The position numbers were made by a program, and so were the translations under genes. 38,582 nucleotides of DNA, from assembly GCA_000697475.1 (NCBI GenBank), contig JNEU01000847.1, forward strand, positions 1-38,582, read 5' to 3'. Under the pieces are notes generated by a model. It was not told the DNA's origin. It saw only the letters and a list, made by a program, of their open reading frames with translations, and did no database searches. Positions within the stretch are counted from its first letter, which is position 1. Each line of letters begins with the position of its first letter. Below are positions 12,071-22,526 of the stretch, piece after piece. Source of the stretch: Lichtheimia corymbifera B2541. Taxonomy: Eukaryota; Mucoromycota; Mucoromycetes; Mucorales; Lichtheimiaceae.

Positions 12071-12777
12071 TCATGGCATGCCATCATCACTGAAATCATC
12101 ATCGTCAGACGAATCTTCAGAGTCCGACTCTTGTAAGGCCGGCCCTTCTTGGTACTTTTTGATACACCTTTGGCATCGTGCATCATTAAGGCCAAAAACA
12201 CGGATCTGCCGCTAAAAAGGGGCCATACAATCATCAACATTAGTCCAAATCCCAGGGAGAAGTCTAAATCTCGGTTATTTCTCACCCGTGAATAACAATG
12301 CCTCGGTTTTGTCTTATGGCATATCGTGCAAGTAATGAATGCATCTATCGGCGGAGCTGTGCACTCCATGCAAATTGCTGTTGAATTGACTAACAGTGTA
12401 CGGGTCATACGGTGAGCCATTACGTCCTGGTAACATAACATTATCCTTCATACATTTATGCCTGAACGACTATATGCAGATAGCTGGTGAGTCGAACATG
12501 GTGCTATATCCAAAAGACGATGAATACATACCTTTAAGCGTTGCTCGTCTGTAAAGTCTGCCAATGCCTTAAACTGGATTTTACCGCCGTTAGTCGTACT
12601 GTATATATCGTTGCGAGAAGCTTGCCTCTTTACCTCTTTGCAGAAGCCACATTTTAAAGTAAGGGGTGATGGTGGTGTTGGTGGCACTTTAGGGTTGTGC
12701 CGTGGTTTATAGTGGAAACGTGCCGGGCGTCGTGGTGAACTGTAGTGTGTCTTGGTAGGTGTAGCGGTGGTAGCCAT
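12071..12777 (-). CDS. Stc1-domain protein (LIM-like zinc protein)
   Basis: Exons 12777-12532, 12426-12286 and 12211-12071 join in phase 0 (introns of 105 and 74 bp, donors GTATGT and GTGAGA) for 175 residues. After a Pro/Arg-rich N-terminus come four Cys-x2-Cys pairs: LKCGFCKEVK, ICMECTAPP, ITCTICHKTKP and ARCQRCIKKY. Together with the CHKTKP turn this spacing fits the Stc1 domain, a LIM-like tandem zinc fold. In Schizosaccharomyces pombe Stc1 joins Argonaute/RITS to the Clr4 H3K9 methyltransferase complex; members outside Ascomycota are much less studied. The C-terminus is Ser/Asp-rich and acidic. The last two exons are invisible in any single frame, so automated callers may truncate this gene. 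A generic zinc-binding protein is the alternative. Confidence 0.75.
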
Positions 12778-14455
12778 TGTTTCTGAGGGAAAAAAGAGAG
12801 AGGGGAAAGAAAAAAAAAGTCCTCAGCACACCGATCTCCTTCCCGAGAATTGGCACTGCAGTCACAAACTTGGGTGTAAGACGATAGCTTCTTTGATAAA
12901 TATGATATTTAATGACTCCATATATAAAAGCACACACACGTGTGGGGTAAAAAGTGATATTCATGTTGATTTGAAACAAGCAAGAGTTGGTTGGGTGACT
13001 GCAAAAGTGTATCAGGCGGGGCTCTTTTTGCATACCTGTGTCTCTCTTTGTTCTCGCTCTCTCGCTTATGGTTTTACAAGCGGTCTCAAGGTTTCACACA
13101 CGTGCCTCTATTTTCGAACCGTGCGCCACACCTTTCACGTCATTGTATAGGAGCCCATTTTGAAATCATGCAAGGTGCTGCCTTGGATTTGCCTAGCATA
13201 TGATGACTCAAACAGGTTTTTCTGTTGCTACAACAACTGCAGCAACCCGTATAACGCTATTCGTATGTACAAATTCAAGCCAAAGCGGCTGTCTAATTTT
13301 ATACAACAACAGCCTTTTGTCCCCAATCATAAACTCAATGTTGGATTCGGTGGTGTTCCTTCTCTGTTCTTCTTGTATTTTAAGTTTCCACGCAATCTCT
13401 CTCGAATGATGTATTGTTTGTGCTGATGTGTATGTAGGGATGACAATGAGAGCATGTTTGTGTATCTTATTTATGAGTGGAATAGAACCGTAAATCTAAT
13501 CGAAAACGAACTCATTGTTTAATCTGTGAAGGGATGCCTGACATCCAAAGATGTCTTTATGACGAATTCCTTGTATGCCAATGTTTTCTTTCCTTGTCCA
13601 TGTGATCGATAAATGTGGATGTTGGGAGTTGGCAACAAAGGTATCATTCTCAGCATTCATGGAGATTTCCACCGGTTGCGGAGTCCCAAGCCCGTTGCCA
13701 GGTTTCCTGGCATCATGTGGCATCATGATCCGTAAAATGGAAGCAGCAGAACTCTGATTCTAACATGCATCCCAGGCATATTAACACGAGCCGACAGAGC
13801 CAATCTACCATTATTACTTGATGATTTAGGTCGATGTCTTTATTAAGAGTTGACAACGCACCTCGGCTTTCGGTGGGGCAACAAGAGTACAAAGTATTGG
13901 CATTTCCAAAGCACAAGTGTGCAAATGCTCACGTGCCTGACTGGCCTTACGTGATCTTCACTCAACATCATGCTAAAGTACGTACACTCGTAACTCTCCA
14001 CGTCGCCCCTTTGATCTACTAACTTGGTTTTTTCAAGCTTTTGCATCTGTAACGTTTATAAGCAGAGGCTCTACTCGACGATCTTGCTTAAAAAGTGCTA
14101 GAACTTTACACCATAGTACAGTAGACACACTGCATGTTCCCTCATCACTATAATACAAGCGATACACCATTACGGTAACTTTTTCGATATTCAATATGAG
14201 TGATCTTGTATTTATTAATAAACAGTATGGGATTAAATTACTACATATGCACGGAGACATGAGCACCTAAAGAGTGTCAGCAGGCGCCAAGTCAAAAATC
14301 ACCAGCCGACACACACAACCATTTAGGTACTGGACGCTTTCTTTTTCCCTTTTCCCTTTCACTACTATTTCCTTGTGCACTCCCACACGCTAGCCATATC
14401 TCTTTCCAGTTGGACACTTGCACACATACGCGAGCAGCGGTCGAACAATAACAAC
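12778..14455. other. 1.7-kb divergent intergenic region between the Stc1-domain gene and AP-3 beta
   Basis: I find no convincing gene. Short ORFs near 12991-13426 and 13496-13726 use low-quality codons and resemble nothing I know. The GA-rich stretch 12784-12820 is the CT-rich leader of the Stc1-domain gene on the minus strand. The CT-rich stretch 14338-14372 lies just upstream of the AP-3 beta start and probably marks its transcription start. CACGTG hexamers occur near 12939, 13100 and 13930. Confidence 0.45.
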
Positions 14456-17400
14456 ATGGAGGTCTCGGACTACATTAACAAGGCCATGGTCTTTGCCGAA
14501 AATGCCGCCAAGCTGTCGCAGAAAATGTCGCAAGGCTTGGTCGACAATGCTCGTGAATTCGGCTTTCCCACAGGTGGTGAATCGGGTGCCCAGTATTTTG
14601 ACACCTCTGAAGAAAAGATGCGCAACATTAAACGCCAATTGGATGCCAAGAACGACAGAGAAAAGCTGGACGGTCTCAAACGTCTTATTGCGGTAAGGAT
14701 AAGAGAGACAGAGAGTGTGTGTGTGTGGAGATAGGTGGATGTGATATGGCGAGTAAGGGTATACGCGTCGTTCAGGTACTCATGTTGCTTATCGCGGGGA
14801 ATGGGTATGGTATAGATGATTTCCAAGGGACGAGACGTTTCAGAATACTTTCCAGACGTGGTCAAGAATGTCGTGTCGCAAAACATTGAAGTGCGCAAAC
14901 TTGTCTACATTTATTTATTGCGCTATGCCGAACAAGAACCCGACCTCGCCTTGTTGTCGATTAATTCCTTCCAAAAGGATCTCAGTGACAAGAATCAGAT
15001 CATTCGTGCCATGGCTCTTCGTGTTATGAGTGGTATCCGCGTTCCCGTCATTAGCCCAATCGTATTGCTCGGCATCAAGAAATGTGTCACTGACTCAAGT
15101 GCTTATGTTCGCAAGACTGCCGCCCATGCAATCCCCAAATGTTACAGGTTGGTAGATTAAAAAGGATCGAGAGAAAGCGAGAAAAGGAGACATAATAACC
15201 CCATGTGCTATATGTAGCTTGGATGACAGCCAAAAAGAAGCACTTGTGGAAATAATTGCAACCTTGCTCAAGGATCGTTCGACCATCACCATTGGCAGTA
15301 CCATCATGGCATTCAATGAAGTATGCCCCAATCGATTCGATTTGATCCATCCATGCTTCCGAAAGTTGTGCGGATTACTCGCTGATTGTGATGAATGGGG
15401 ACAAATGTCTATCCTGGGCGTGTTGCTACGCTACGGTCGGTATGTATAAAGGAAAATGTTGCCGTGATGATAAGAGGGATCACTGATGATGAGTTTTTTC
15501 ATAGTACCCAATTCTTGAATCCAAATCCACATGTAAGATTCTTCATGCACCATCAACCCGGTCATGTGGATGTACTCACATTTGAATTTATTTAGGGCGA
15601 GGATAAAAGCAAGGAACCACCAAAGTCGATTGCCAAGCCTGTTGTCGATGACAAGAACTTTTATAGCGATTCCGGCAGCGATGAGGATGAAAAGAGTGTG
15701 GATGATATTGTGGAATTGGACCTTGATCACGAGCTTTTACTCAAAAGTTGTATACCCTTGTTACAAAGCCGGAACAGTGGTGTAAGTATTATGTAGCAGA
15801 GGAAAGGGTTCAGAAGAGGAGTTGACATGTTTGGGATCTTTGTTCTTAGGTGGTTCTGGCAGTTGCACGGCTGTTTTATCACTTGGCACCAGCAGCTGAA
15901 GCCCAAAAGATTGGCAAGCCTCTCGTACGACTTTTACGAAATCATCGAGAATTACAATACGTTGTGCTTAAGAATATTTCCGTCATGGCAGCAACTCGGC
16001 CGGTAAGTTTGGATTTGGGGAATGCCTATGCATTTGTAGGTTTCTAAGACACTATATAGTATTTGTTTGAGCCCTATTGTCAGCAGTTCTTTGTGCGTTC
16101 ATCTGAGCCAGTTTTTATTCGTGATATCAAGCTCGAGATTTTAACCAGCATTACCACTGAATCCAACATTTACACTATACTCAATGAATTCAAGGTAAGG
16201 GTTGTTATCCAATGACGGATCTATATCTCGATACTAATAGGATATCGCAATATAGCAATATGTCAAGAGCCCCAACAAGGACTTTGCAGCAGCAACCATT
16301 CAAGCCATTGGACGTTGTGCCACCAATGTATCGGCAGCTTCGGATCGTTGTTTACGCCTGTTGATGAAATTAACACGTAGCAAGAATGGTAAGTTAGAAA
16401 AGGGGATGATGGTGATCAAGTAAGGATATTCATCATTCGAAATCAGAGCTCGTGGTTGCAGAATCAGTTATTGTGGTCACCAGACTTTTGCAAACTTGCA
16501 GCGAGGAACGTCGCCGATCTGTGATTATGCTTGCCAAGCTTTTGGATACGATCAAGGTACCCAAGGCGCGTGCCAACATTATGTGGTTGATCGGACAACA
16601 TGCAGAAACCATGCCCAAAGTGGGACCTGATGTCCTTCGTCAAGCTGCAAAAACCTTTGTCGATGAGGTAAAGTTTGGGGGTGGATGTCGGATGACTCTA
16701 TGTATCTTGATTTCTCACGATGTTGCATGAATTGATAGGCCAATGGCACCAAGCTGCAGATCCTTACATTGTCTGCCAAACTAGCATGTCTTAATCCCGA
16801 CCACCCCACCATCAATGCGCTCAATCAATATGTCCTCAATCTCGCCCGATATGACACCAATTACGATTTGAGAGATCGTGCACGATTTTTGCGAGTACTC
16901 AGCACACCACAGCCGGAAGAAAATGATACACCTGGTGTACAAGCACTCAAGGCTCATGTCAAGGATATCTTGTTCGCTGACAAACAAGCACCTTCTGTGG
17001 AAAATGGAGAAGGTAAGTTAAGGGCAGGAATCAATGCATCATGATGAGGGATTGTTAATTGTTGAGGGAAAATAGGCACCACAGAATATACAGTGGGCAC
17101 CTTGTCGTTATTGGCGCATCAACCCTTGCCTGGATATGAAGCATTACCAGATTATCCCGAGGAACAACCAGATCCTTCTGTGCGTGATGTGGAAGAATTA
17201 GAAGGATGGGCAGGGAGTCGCACTGTGGCTGTGGAACAAGGCTTTGGTAGTGACAGCTTTGAGAGCAGGTATCGCAACACGGCTATGGCATCCACCGCCT
17301 TTTCGGGTATTGAAGCAACAGGATATCATGGTGGACACTATCCCTCTTCTGCTGCTGCTGCCAAGACCAAGAGTGGTGACTACGATTTGGATGCATTTTA

Positions 17401-17623
17401 CAATGATGATTCCTCGGACGAATATGAAATCGATGACACATCCTCTGAAGAAGAAGATAGCGATGATGATGAAGAAACCGATTCGGACGAAGAAGAGGAG
17501 GAGTCAACAGACGAGTCAACAGATGAGGATGAGGAGGCATCAAGTGAAGAATATACATCCAGTGAAGAGGAGGAGGACGATCATCATGCTTCCAGCAAGA
17601 GAATACCACTACACAAAAAGTGA
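14456..17623 (+). CDS. APL6: AP-3 adaptor complex beta subunit
   Basis: Eleven exons: 14456-14692, 14816-15147, 15218-15439, 15505-15532, 15596-15781, 15850-16002, 16060-16194, 16256-16388, 16447-16667, 16739-17012 and 17076-17623, for 822 residues. Exon 4 is only 28 nt. The N-terminal trunk is a typical adaptin solenoid: [70 protein letters not shown], and after the microexon the [10 protein letters not shown] segment typical of beta-3. An acidic segment ([11 protein letters not shown]) interrupts the trunk, as in other beta-3 chains. The C-terminus is a long Ser/Asp/Glu hinge that ends in a short basic tail, without a clear ear domain. AP-3 sorts cargo from Golgi/endosomes directly to the vacuole. 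Confidence 0.93.
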
Positions 17624-18050
17624 CGCTACTATACACATCCATTGTTTTACTACCTCGTCGCTCCTTTTTTCTTCCTTACCCCTTACAGAGCCTATTGTTT
17701 CATTATGCATCCCGTGGTCTTTTCCCCCATATTCGTGTAGAACAACCCCTCCCACATACACACACCCACACGCACATGTATACTCAAAAAGAAGAAAAAC
17801 GATACACATTACTGGTGCATGAACTTTTTTTTCAAAACGCTACATATACATTCATGTTGATAATCAAAATACAAAAGCGTACAAGAAAAAAGGAGGAAGC
17901 GGATAAAAGAGGATAGTGTGTGGAGGATCAAGGGTATAAAATATATATAGTATGTGACAATGGATGCGGGGTGCGAGTGCGTGTGTGTGTAAAAGGTGAT
18001 GATGCTTGGATGTTGTGTGTGTGTGTGTGTGTGATTGATTAACCCGGATA
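17624..18050. other. Convergent spacer with (GT)n and (CA)n tracts
   Basis: This is 3' flanking DNA of AP-3 beta and of the membrane-protein gene on the other strand. It carries simple repeats: a CACACA tract at 17757-17775 and (GT)n tracts at 17976-17989 and 18015-18032. No gene is visible. Confidence 0.6.
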
Positions 18051-19346
18051 TTAGGCTTGAGAATGCCGCCTACCCAATATGGGAGATTCTTGTGGTAAGA
18101 TATAAAGCGGTGGAGCACTTGGCATATAAGGAGGGGGAGGGACTTCGGGTTCCATTGGATGTGTTGGTGGAGGAGGTGGTGGTGGTGGTGGAGATAAATG
18201 TTGATGATGATGGTGATGATGTTCACAGTGTGGACAAGAAGAAGATGATGTTGAAGAGGGTTGTGGTTTGGATGATGCTTGTTCATCTTGTTGGTGTGAT
18301 GGCATCGATCGACTTCCACTAGCCATATCATTCTCCAAAGTCGAAGCGGCAATAGCAGCTTGTTGATCAGCCATTGCATCCAGTTCTTTTGCTGATGGTG
18401 CGGAAGGTTGCGGGGTGGTTTGTGAGATAATCGATACCATATTTCGCCGACGTTCATAGGTTGATTGATGAAGTGATGCTAAAAATGGAGCAGGTGCAGG
18501 GGGGGCGGATGGTATCGGCATTGGTCCATCATCATCATCCGTGGTTGCTGCTGTTGTTGTTGATGGATCCAATTGGCGACTATGATCCTCTTCAATATGG
18601 CTGTCATCGCGGTAATCCCCTCGACTACTTCTACTGCTGCCATCACTGCTGCAATTTCCTGTTCCACCTCCTCCACGCAAATCAGCCTCCTCTTCCATCT
18701 CGCGTTGTTTACGTTTCCGCGCACGCATCCGAGTAAATATAATCAGCGTAGCAACAACAGCAATCGCACCAACTCCTCCTACAACTGAAAGGATCGTCAC
18801 CATCCTTTTGAGAGCTGCTTGATCTTGATGTAGTTGCTCGGTCACGTTGTCATCGTCGTTATTATTAGGATCTTGCATATTCTTGTCACTGCTGCTATTG
18901 CTCTTGTCGGTTGACTGATCCTGGTTCTGCTGTGGTGGTTGCTCTTGTTGGTTGGCATAATTACTGTCGTGATATACTTTGTTGGGATCATTGTTATTGT
19001 TGCTGTTGCCAGTGTTGCCATCACCATCTACAACAACAACAGTGGTGACATTGACATACACAGTCTCTCCATTGGCATTGGTCGTTTTGTCTTTATCTTT
19101 GGACATGGAATCCTTTGTTGACAAGTGGGGATCATCATCGCGTGGTGCTAATAAACGAGCTGGAATGGTGGGTGCAGCAACCGCAACGGGAGAAATGGTG
19201 TGCGTCAATGATGGAGTTGCCGTGGAATGTGCAGTAGGAGACACCTGCGGACAAGGTGCAATAACACCTGGCAACGTGCTGGCATAGCAATAGGAGTGAA
19301 GGAGGAGAACGAGTGTCGAAAAGAATGATAGTTTCTCAAATCGCAT
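18051..19346 (-). CDS. Single-pass type I membrane protein with PPxY motifs in a long cytosolic tail
   Basis: I chose the ATG at 19346 because it opens a clean signal peptide (MRFEKLSFFSTLVLLLHS, then YCYAS/TLPG as a possible cleavage site); the frame stays open upstream to 19505 but that part reads as leader. The product is 431 residues. A Ser/Thr/Asn-rich, presumably glycosylated outer segment (about 25-180) leads to one membrane helix at about 182-205 (VTILSVVGGVGAIAVVATLIIF), followed by a basic stop-transfer RMRARKRKQR. The cytosolic part is disordered, with poly-His and poly-Pro runs. Near the C-terminus are two PPxY motifs (PPPPY and PPLY), which in known proteins bind WW domains of Nedd4/Rsp5 ubiquitin ligases. 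The layout also recalls fungal cell-wall sensors. I do not recognise a named family. Confidence 0.7.
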   Translation of the reverse strand: MRFEKLSFFSTLVLLLHSYCYASTLPGVIAPCPQVSPTAHSTATPSLTHTISPVAVAAPTIPARLLAPRDDDPHLSTKDSMSKDKDKTTNANGETVYVNVTTVVVVDGDGNTGNSNNNNDPNKVYHDSNYANQQEQPPQQNQDQSTDKSNSSSDKNMQDPNNNDDDNVTEQLHQDQAALKRMVTILSVVGGVGAIAVVATLIIFTRMRARKRKQREMEEEADLRGGGGTGNCSSDGSSRSSRGDYRDDSHIEEDHSRQLDPSTTTAATTDDDDGPMPIPSAPPAPAPFLASLHQSTYERRRNMVSIISQTTPQPSAPSAKELDAMADQQAAIAASTLENDMASGSRSMPSHQQDEQASSKPQPSSTSSSSCPHCEHHHHHHQHLSPPPPPPPPPTHPMEPEVPPPPYMPSAPPLYILPQESPILGRRHSQA

Positions 19347-20445
19347 CGAAAGACGAGAGCCTATACAATAGGCGTTGCTGTTGTTGTTGTTGTGTGTAGG
19401 TGATATGTGAGTTGTGCGTGTGTTATACGACTGTAGTTGATCAAGAGAGAAAGAGAGAGAGCAACTGACTGAGTGAGAAAGGAAGATAAAAAGTGACACA
19501 CACACACAAAAGTAAGGTGTAAAAGAAAGAAAGGAAAAGGGGCTAAAGTTGGGGACTATTTGCTGTGAATATCAAGAAGGGAAAGAAAAGCGAAATATAA
19601 TGAACTCTGCGTGGGACAAAGCTCATCATTGTCCCGCACTAATGATCGGAAGTCACATGCCCCGTTGTTGTATGTAACCAACAAACGATCGTCCCATCCA
19701 TGCCTTGACAACCACTTTTTGCTCATTATCCCCATTTTCAACTGTTTTTGCATTATACTACTCTCCATATACGTGCACAATCCAAATTGACTGGCAAAAT
19801 AAGCCCACCACACAGGAAGTTACCATGGGCTGAAATTGATTTCTATGAGATACATCAGGGATGTCTGAGCGTCGATGCATACCCAAAAACCCAAAGATAA
19901 TAATGATTGCATGACATTCATCTTTCTAGCATGCAGGGCTTAAACAAGGTATTTCAGCGGCACCACTATATACCACACACACAAGCTCAACGTTTTGCTA
20001 CCCCTTCAATAAATCTTGTTCGCAAATGGAAGAAGAAACATTCATGCAATAAGGCGATAGAACTATCATTTTTAAGGGTGAGGAAAGAAAAAAGAAGAAA
20101 AAAGGAGAAAGCAATAGCAGCAACGGGGATAAACTACGACGAGCTTTATTGATCCACAGACATTATTGTTGCTCCAACCATCATGTGTAACCATCACACT
20201 TGCGTGGTGTCATACATACATCCCATCCAGGAGCAAAAAGCAAGCGAGCCAGGGGTGTATATCAAGACATGAGGTGAGGGAGGATGGTGATCCACGTGTA
20301 CTTCTTCAAATGCAACATGCATAAAGATGCTCATGATAGGGTCATTTTACTAATATGCACTACATCTTTCTACTATATTACTAGGCTCTATATTGTACGA
20401 AAGTGAAGGAGCAGGAGGTGAGACTCTACTATCCACTAGTATTTC
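19347..20445. other. Intergenic region between the two membrane-protein genes
   Basis: Positions 19441-19545 are GA-rich and form the CT-rich leader/promoter of the gene starting at 19346. The remaining sequence up to 20445 contains only short ORFs without family resemblance. One CACGTG occurs near 20296. The stretch before 20445 should include the 3' end of the next gene. Confidence 0.5.
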
Positions 20446-21294
20446 TTATACTACATCATCTTGATTTACAACAAAGAGCTGGTCATTATGGGGTCGATGA
20501 TCCATCGATCCGCGAAAACCGACCCATTGCACTGAAGCAACCGATTTACGGCCGAATGATGCAAGCGCGTTGTTGTTGGATTTCCACGTACCATCATTAT
20601 TGGTGGTACATTTCATGCTCCGTGGTGGTAACGGAGGAGGTGTTGGTGGTGGTGGTGGCGGCGAAGAAGGAGGGTGATCAAGATGCTGTTGATCAGTGTT
20701 TTGTGCTTCAGGTTGTTGGGTCTCGTTTGGGTCAGTTGTAACAGTAGTACTATTATGGATTTCATGCGGATGATGATGATTCCTGTTGCTTGCAGGTGAT
20801 GGGGTTTGTATTTGTTGGGGGTCTGCCAAGCATGGTTTTTCTTTTTCCTTTGCTGTTGGAGTGGTCTTGGGCTGCTGGCTGATACTGTTATGGCTGCACA
20901 ATGATAATAGCTGTGATAAACGATACATTTTTTGTTGGGCCAACGGCTTTGTATTGGTGTTGGTGACAATGGATGGGTTATTGTTGGCCGTTACTACAGC
21001 CGTTTTTTCTTGTAGAGCACCATGAGCTTGGATACCTTGTTCTTCATCAGCTTGAATGACCCTGCCAGCAGGATCTATTGTATCAATGCGATTACTGCTA
21101 CTGCTTTCTTGGCTGGCATGATCCAACATCATAGTGTGCCGCTGTCTCCTCTTTGCTTTGATACAACGATGGATCAAAATGGCTAATACAATGACGCCCA
21201 CTAGCAAGGCAATGCTGGCAACAGCTGATATCCAAAATGGTTGCGACTGCCCTGACTCTCCTCGTTTTACTAAAGCGTGTGCCTTCATGTACAT
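20446..21294 (-). CDS. Single-pass membrane protein with proline-rich cytosolic tail
   Basis: From the ATG at 21294 (MYMKAHALVKRGESGQSQ) the product is 282 residues; the frame is open up to 21417, but that extension is encoded by CT-rich leader-like DNA. A short outer segment containing a Lys-Arg pair precedes one membrane helix at about 20-44 (FWISAVASIALLVGVIVLAI), then a basic IHRCIKAKRRQR stop-transfer. The tail is disordered, Gln/Asn/Thr-rich, with a poly-Pro block ending PPLPPRS that matches a class II SH3 ligand (PxxPxR). It has the same overall architecture as the gene at 18051-19346 on the same strand, but no close sequence match. Function is unknown; a signalling or cell-wall sensing role is only a guess. 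Confidence 0.6.
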   Translation of the reverse strand: MYMKAHALVKRGESGQSQPFWISAVASIALLVGVIVLAILIHRCIKAKRRQRHTMMLDHASQESSSSNRIDTIDPAGRVIQADEEQGIQAHGALQEKTAVVTANNNPSIVTNTNTKPLAQQKMYRLSQLLSLCSHNSISQQPKTTPTAKEKEKPCLADPQQIQTPSPASNRNHHHPHEIHNSTTVTTDPNETQQPEAQNTDQQHLDHPPSSPPPPPPTPPPLPPRSMKCTTNNDGTWKSNNNALASFGRKSVASVQWVGFRGSMDHRPHNDQLFVVNQDDVV

Positions 21295-22087
21295 ATTATG
21301 TATGGGTGTGGGGAAGAGGAAGAAGAAGGCAAGAAAAGAAAGGTGAGAAGAAAAAAAGGAGTGCCCATAAAGACAACATTCATCGATTGTACAAATAAAG
21401 AGGGGAGCATACAACATGGATCAACCCGCCCTGAGAGTTGTTAATCAAGCGCTTTGTACACCACAGCATGCGAGTACACACAATTATGCGTGAGATGCAT
21501 TTGCTTTTGTATTTATCTTCTAGGGGATGCTTATTTTACTTAATGGGGGAGTCATTTCAATTTGCTGCATCCTAACCATGCTGTTGCTATGGCGGATACA
21601 CTATAGCCTTTGACAAATGCTCAAGTTGGTATGCATGTGAAACAATAGGCAGATGATAAACAACCCTATCCGATGGAATGATTCGTAAAGAAAAGTTGTC
21701 CATTGTCATGCACCCACTTTTTTGTTCACGTTGCTAGGTAACACAATAAACAAACAGCCGATCAAAAGCAAGAAGGATTTTCGTCGTACTTTTTCATTTA
21801 TTCCATTTTCATGGTCATGTCAAGAAAGGCAACACTATTTGCTACGTTACTGATAACTTACCTTGAGCGATAACGTATGTATGAACAAACATCATTCATG
21901 ACACCCCCTCATTATTTCAGCGTATTGGTGTTAGCTGTGGCTCAAGACGTATACATATTGCCGATCGATCAATCCTCATCCACAGAGATTGTGATTTGTG
22001 AGCAAAATAGAATTTTTCTTTGCCCAGCGGGTTCGTTCTCATCTCACCCAAGAGCATGATTTATTAAACAACATTATGACGATGCAC
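21295..22087. other. Intergenic region between eL22 and the membrane-protein gene
   Basis: Positions 21307-21360 are GA-rich (CT-rich leader of the leftward membrane-protein gene). The rest should hold that gene's promoter and the eL22 3' end. A minus-strand GTAAGT donor-like string lies near 21855 without a matching coding exon. No other feature is supported. Confidence 0.5.
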
Positions 22088-22526
22088 TTATTCCTCATCC
22101 TCAGCCTCCTCATCGTTGGCAATGTTGAAGTAACGGAGCTCGAAGGTTTGCTTGTCAGTGGCAATAACGCGCAACCAGTCACGGATTTGGTTCTTCTTCA
22201 AGAACTTCTTGGTAAGGTACTTCAAGTAGCGCTTGGAGAAAGCAATGTTGGCAACAACGGTGATCTTGTTATCACCAGTGCGGGAGATAACGACGGCATC
22301 ACCCAAGTTGTTGGTGCGGCCCTCAACCTTGATGCGGTCATGGAGGAACTTTTCCTATAACACGTCAAACAAATAGGGTAAGGAATCTATATCATTGGCA
22401 AAATTTTTTTTCTCTAGTTATAACACTTACAAAGGCAGCGACATCAAAGATCTTGTCGTTGGCGGGGGCAGAGCAGTCAATGATGAACTTTTGCTTCTTG
22501 ACGACGGTAGACTTGACGGGGGCCAT
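22088..22526 (-). CDS. RPL22: Large-subunit ribosomal protein eL22
   Basis: Two exons, 22526-22431 and 22354-22088, joined in phase 0 across a 76-bp intron, give 120 residues, the usual eL22 size. The start [17 protein letters not shown], the [16 protein letters not shown] segment and the acidic C-terminus (NDEEAEDEE) are all diagnostic of eL22. It binds 25S/28S rRNA on the outside of the 60S subunit. The intron sits early in the coding region, as is common in fungal ribosomal-protein genes. The minus-strand leader is pyrimidine-rich. Confidence 0.97.

Noticed and set aside
17283..17822. Long ORFs overlapping the 3' end of AP-3 beta in other frames
   Set aside because: They are shadows of the acidic GAA/GAT-rich hinge, with Met/Lys/Arg-rich or His-rich composition typical of shifted frames.
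17864..18457. 197-codon minus-strand ORF overlapping the membrane-protein tail
   Set aside because: It is a frame-shifted shadow of the His/Pro-rich tail and extends into simple GT repeats.
21845..21870. U1 snRNA-like ACTTACC string
   Set aside because: Only the first few bases fit and no stem-loops or Sm site follow; it is equally a minus-strand splice-donor look-alike.
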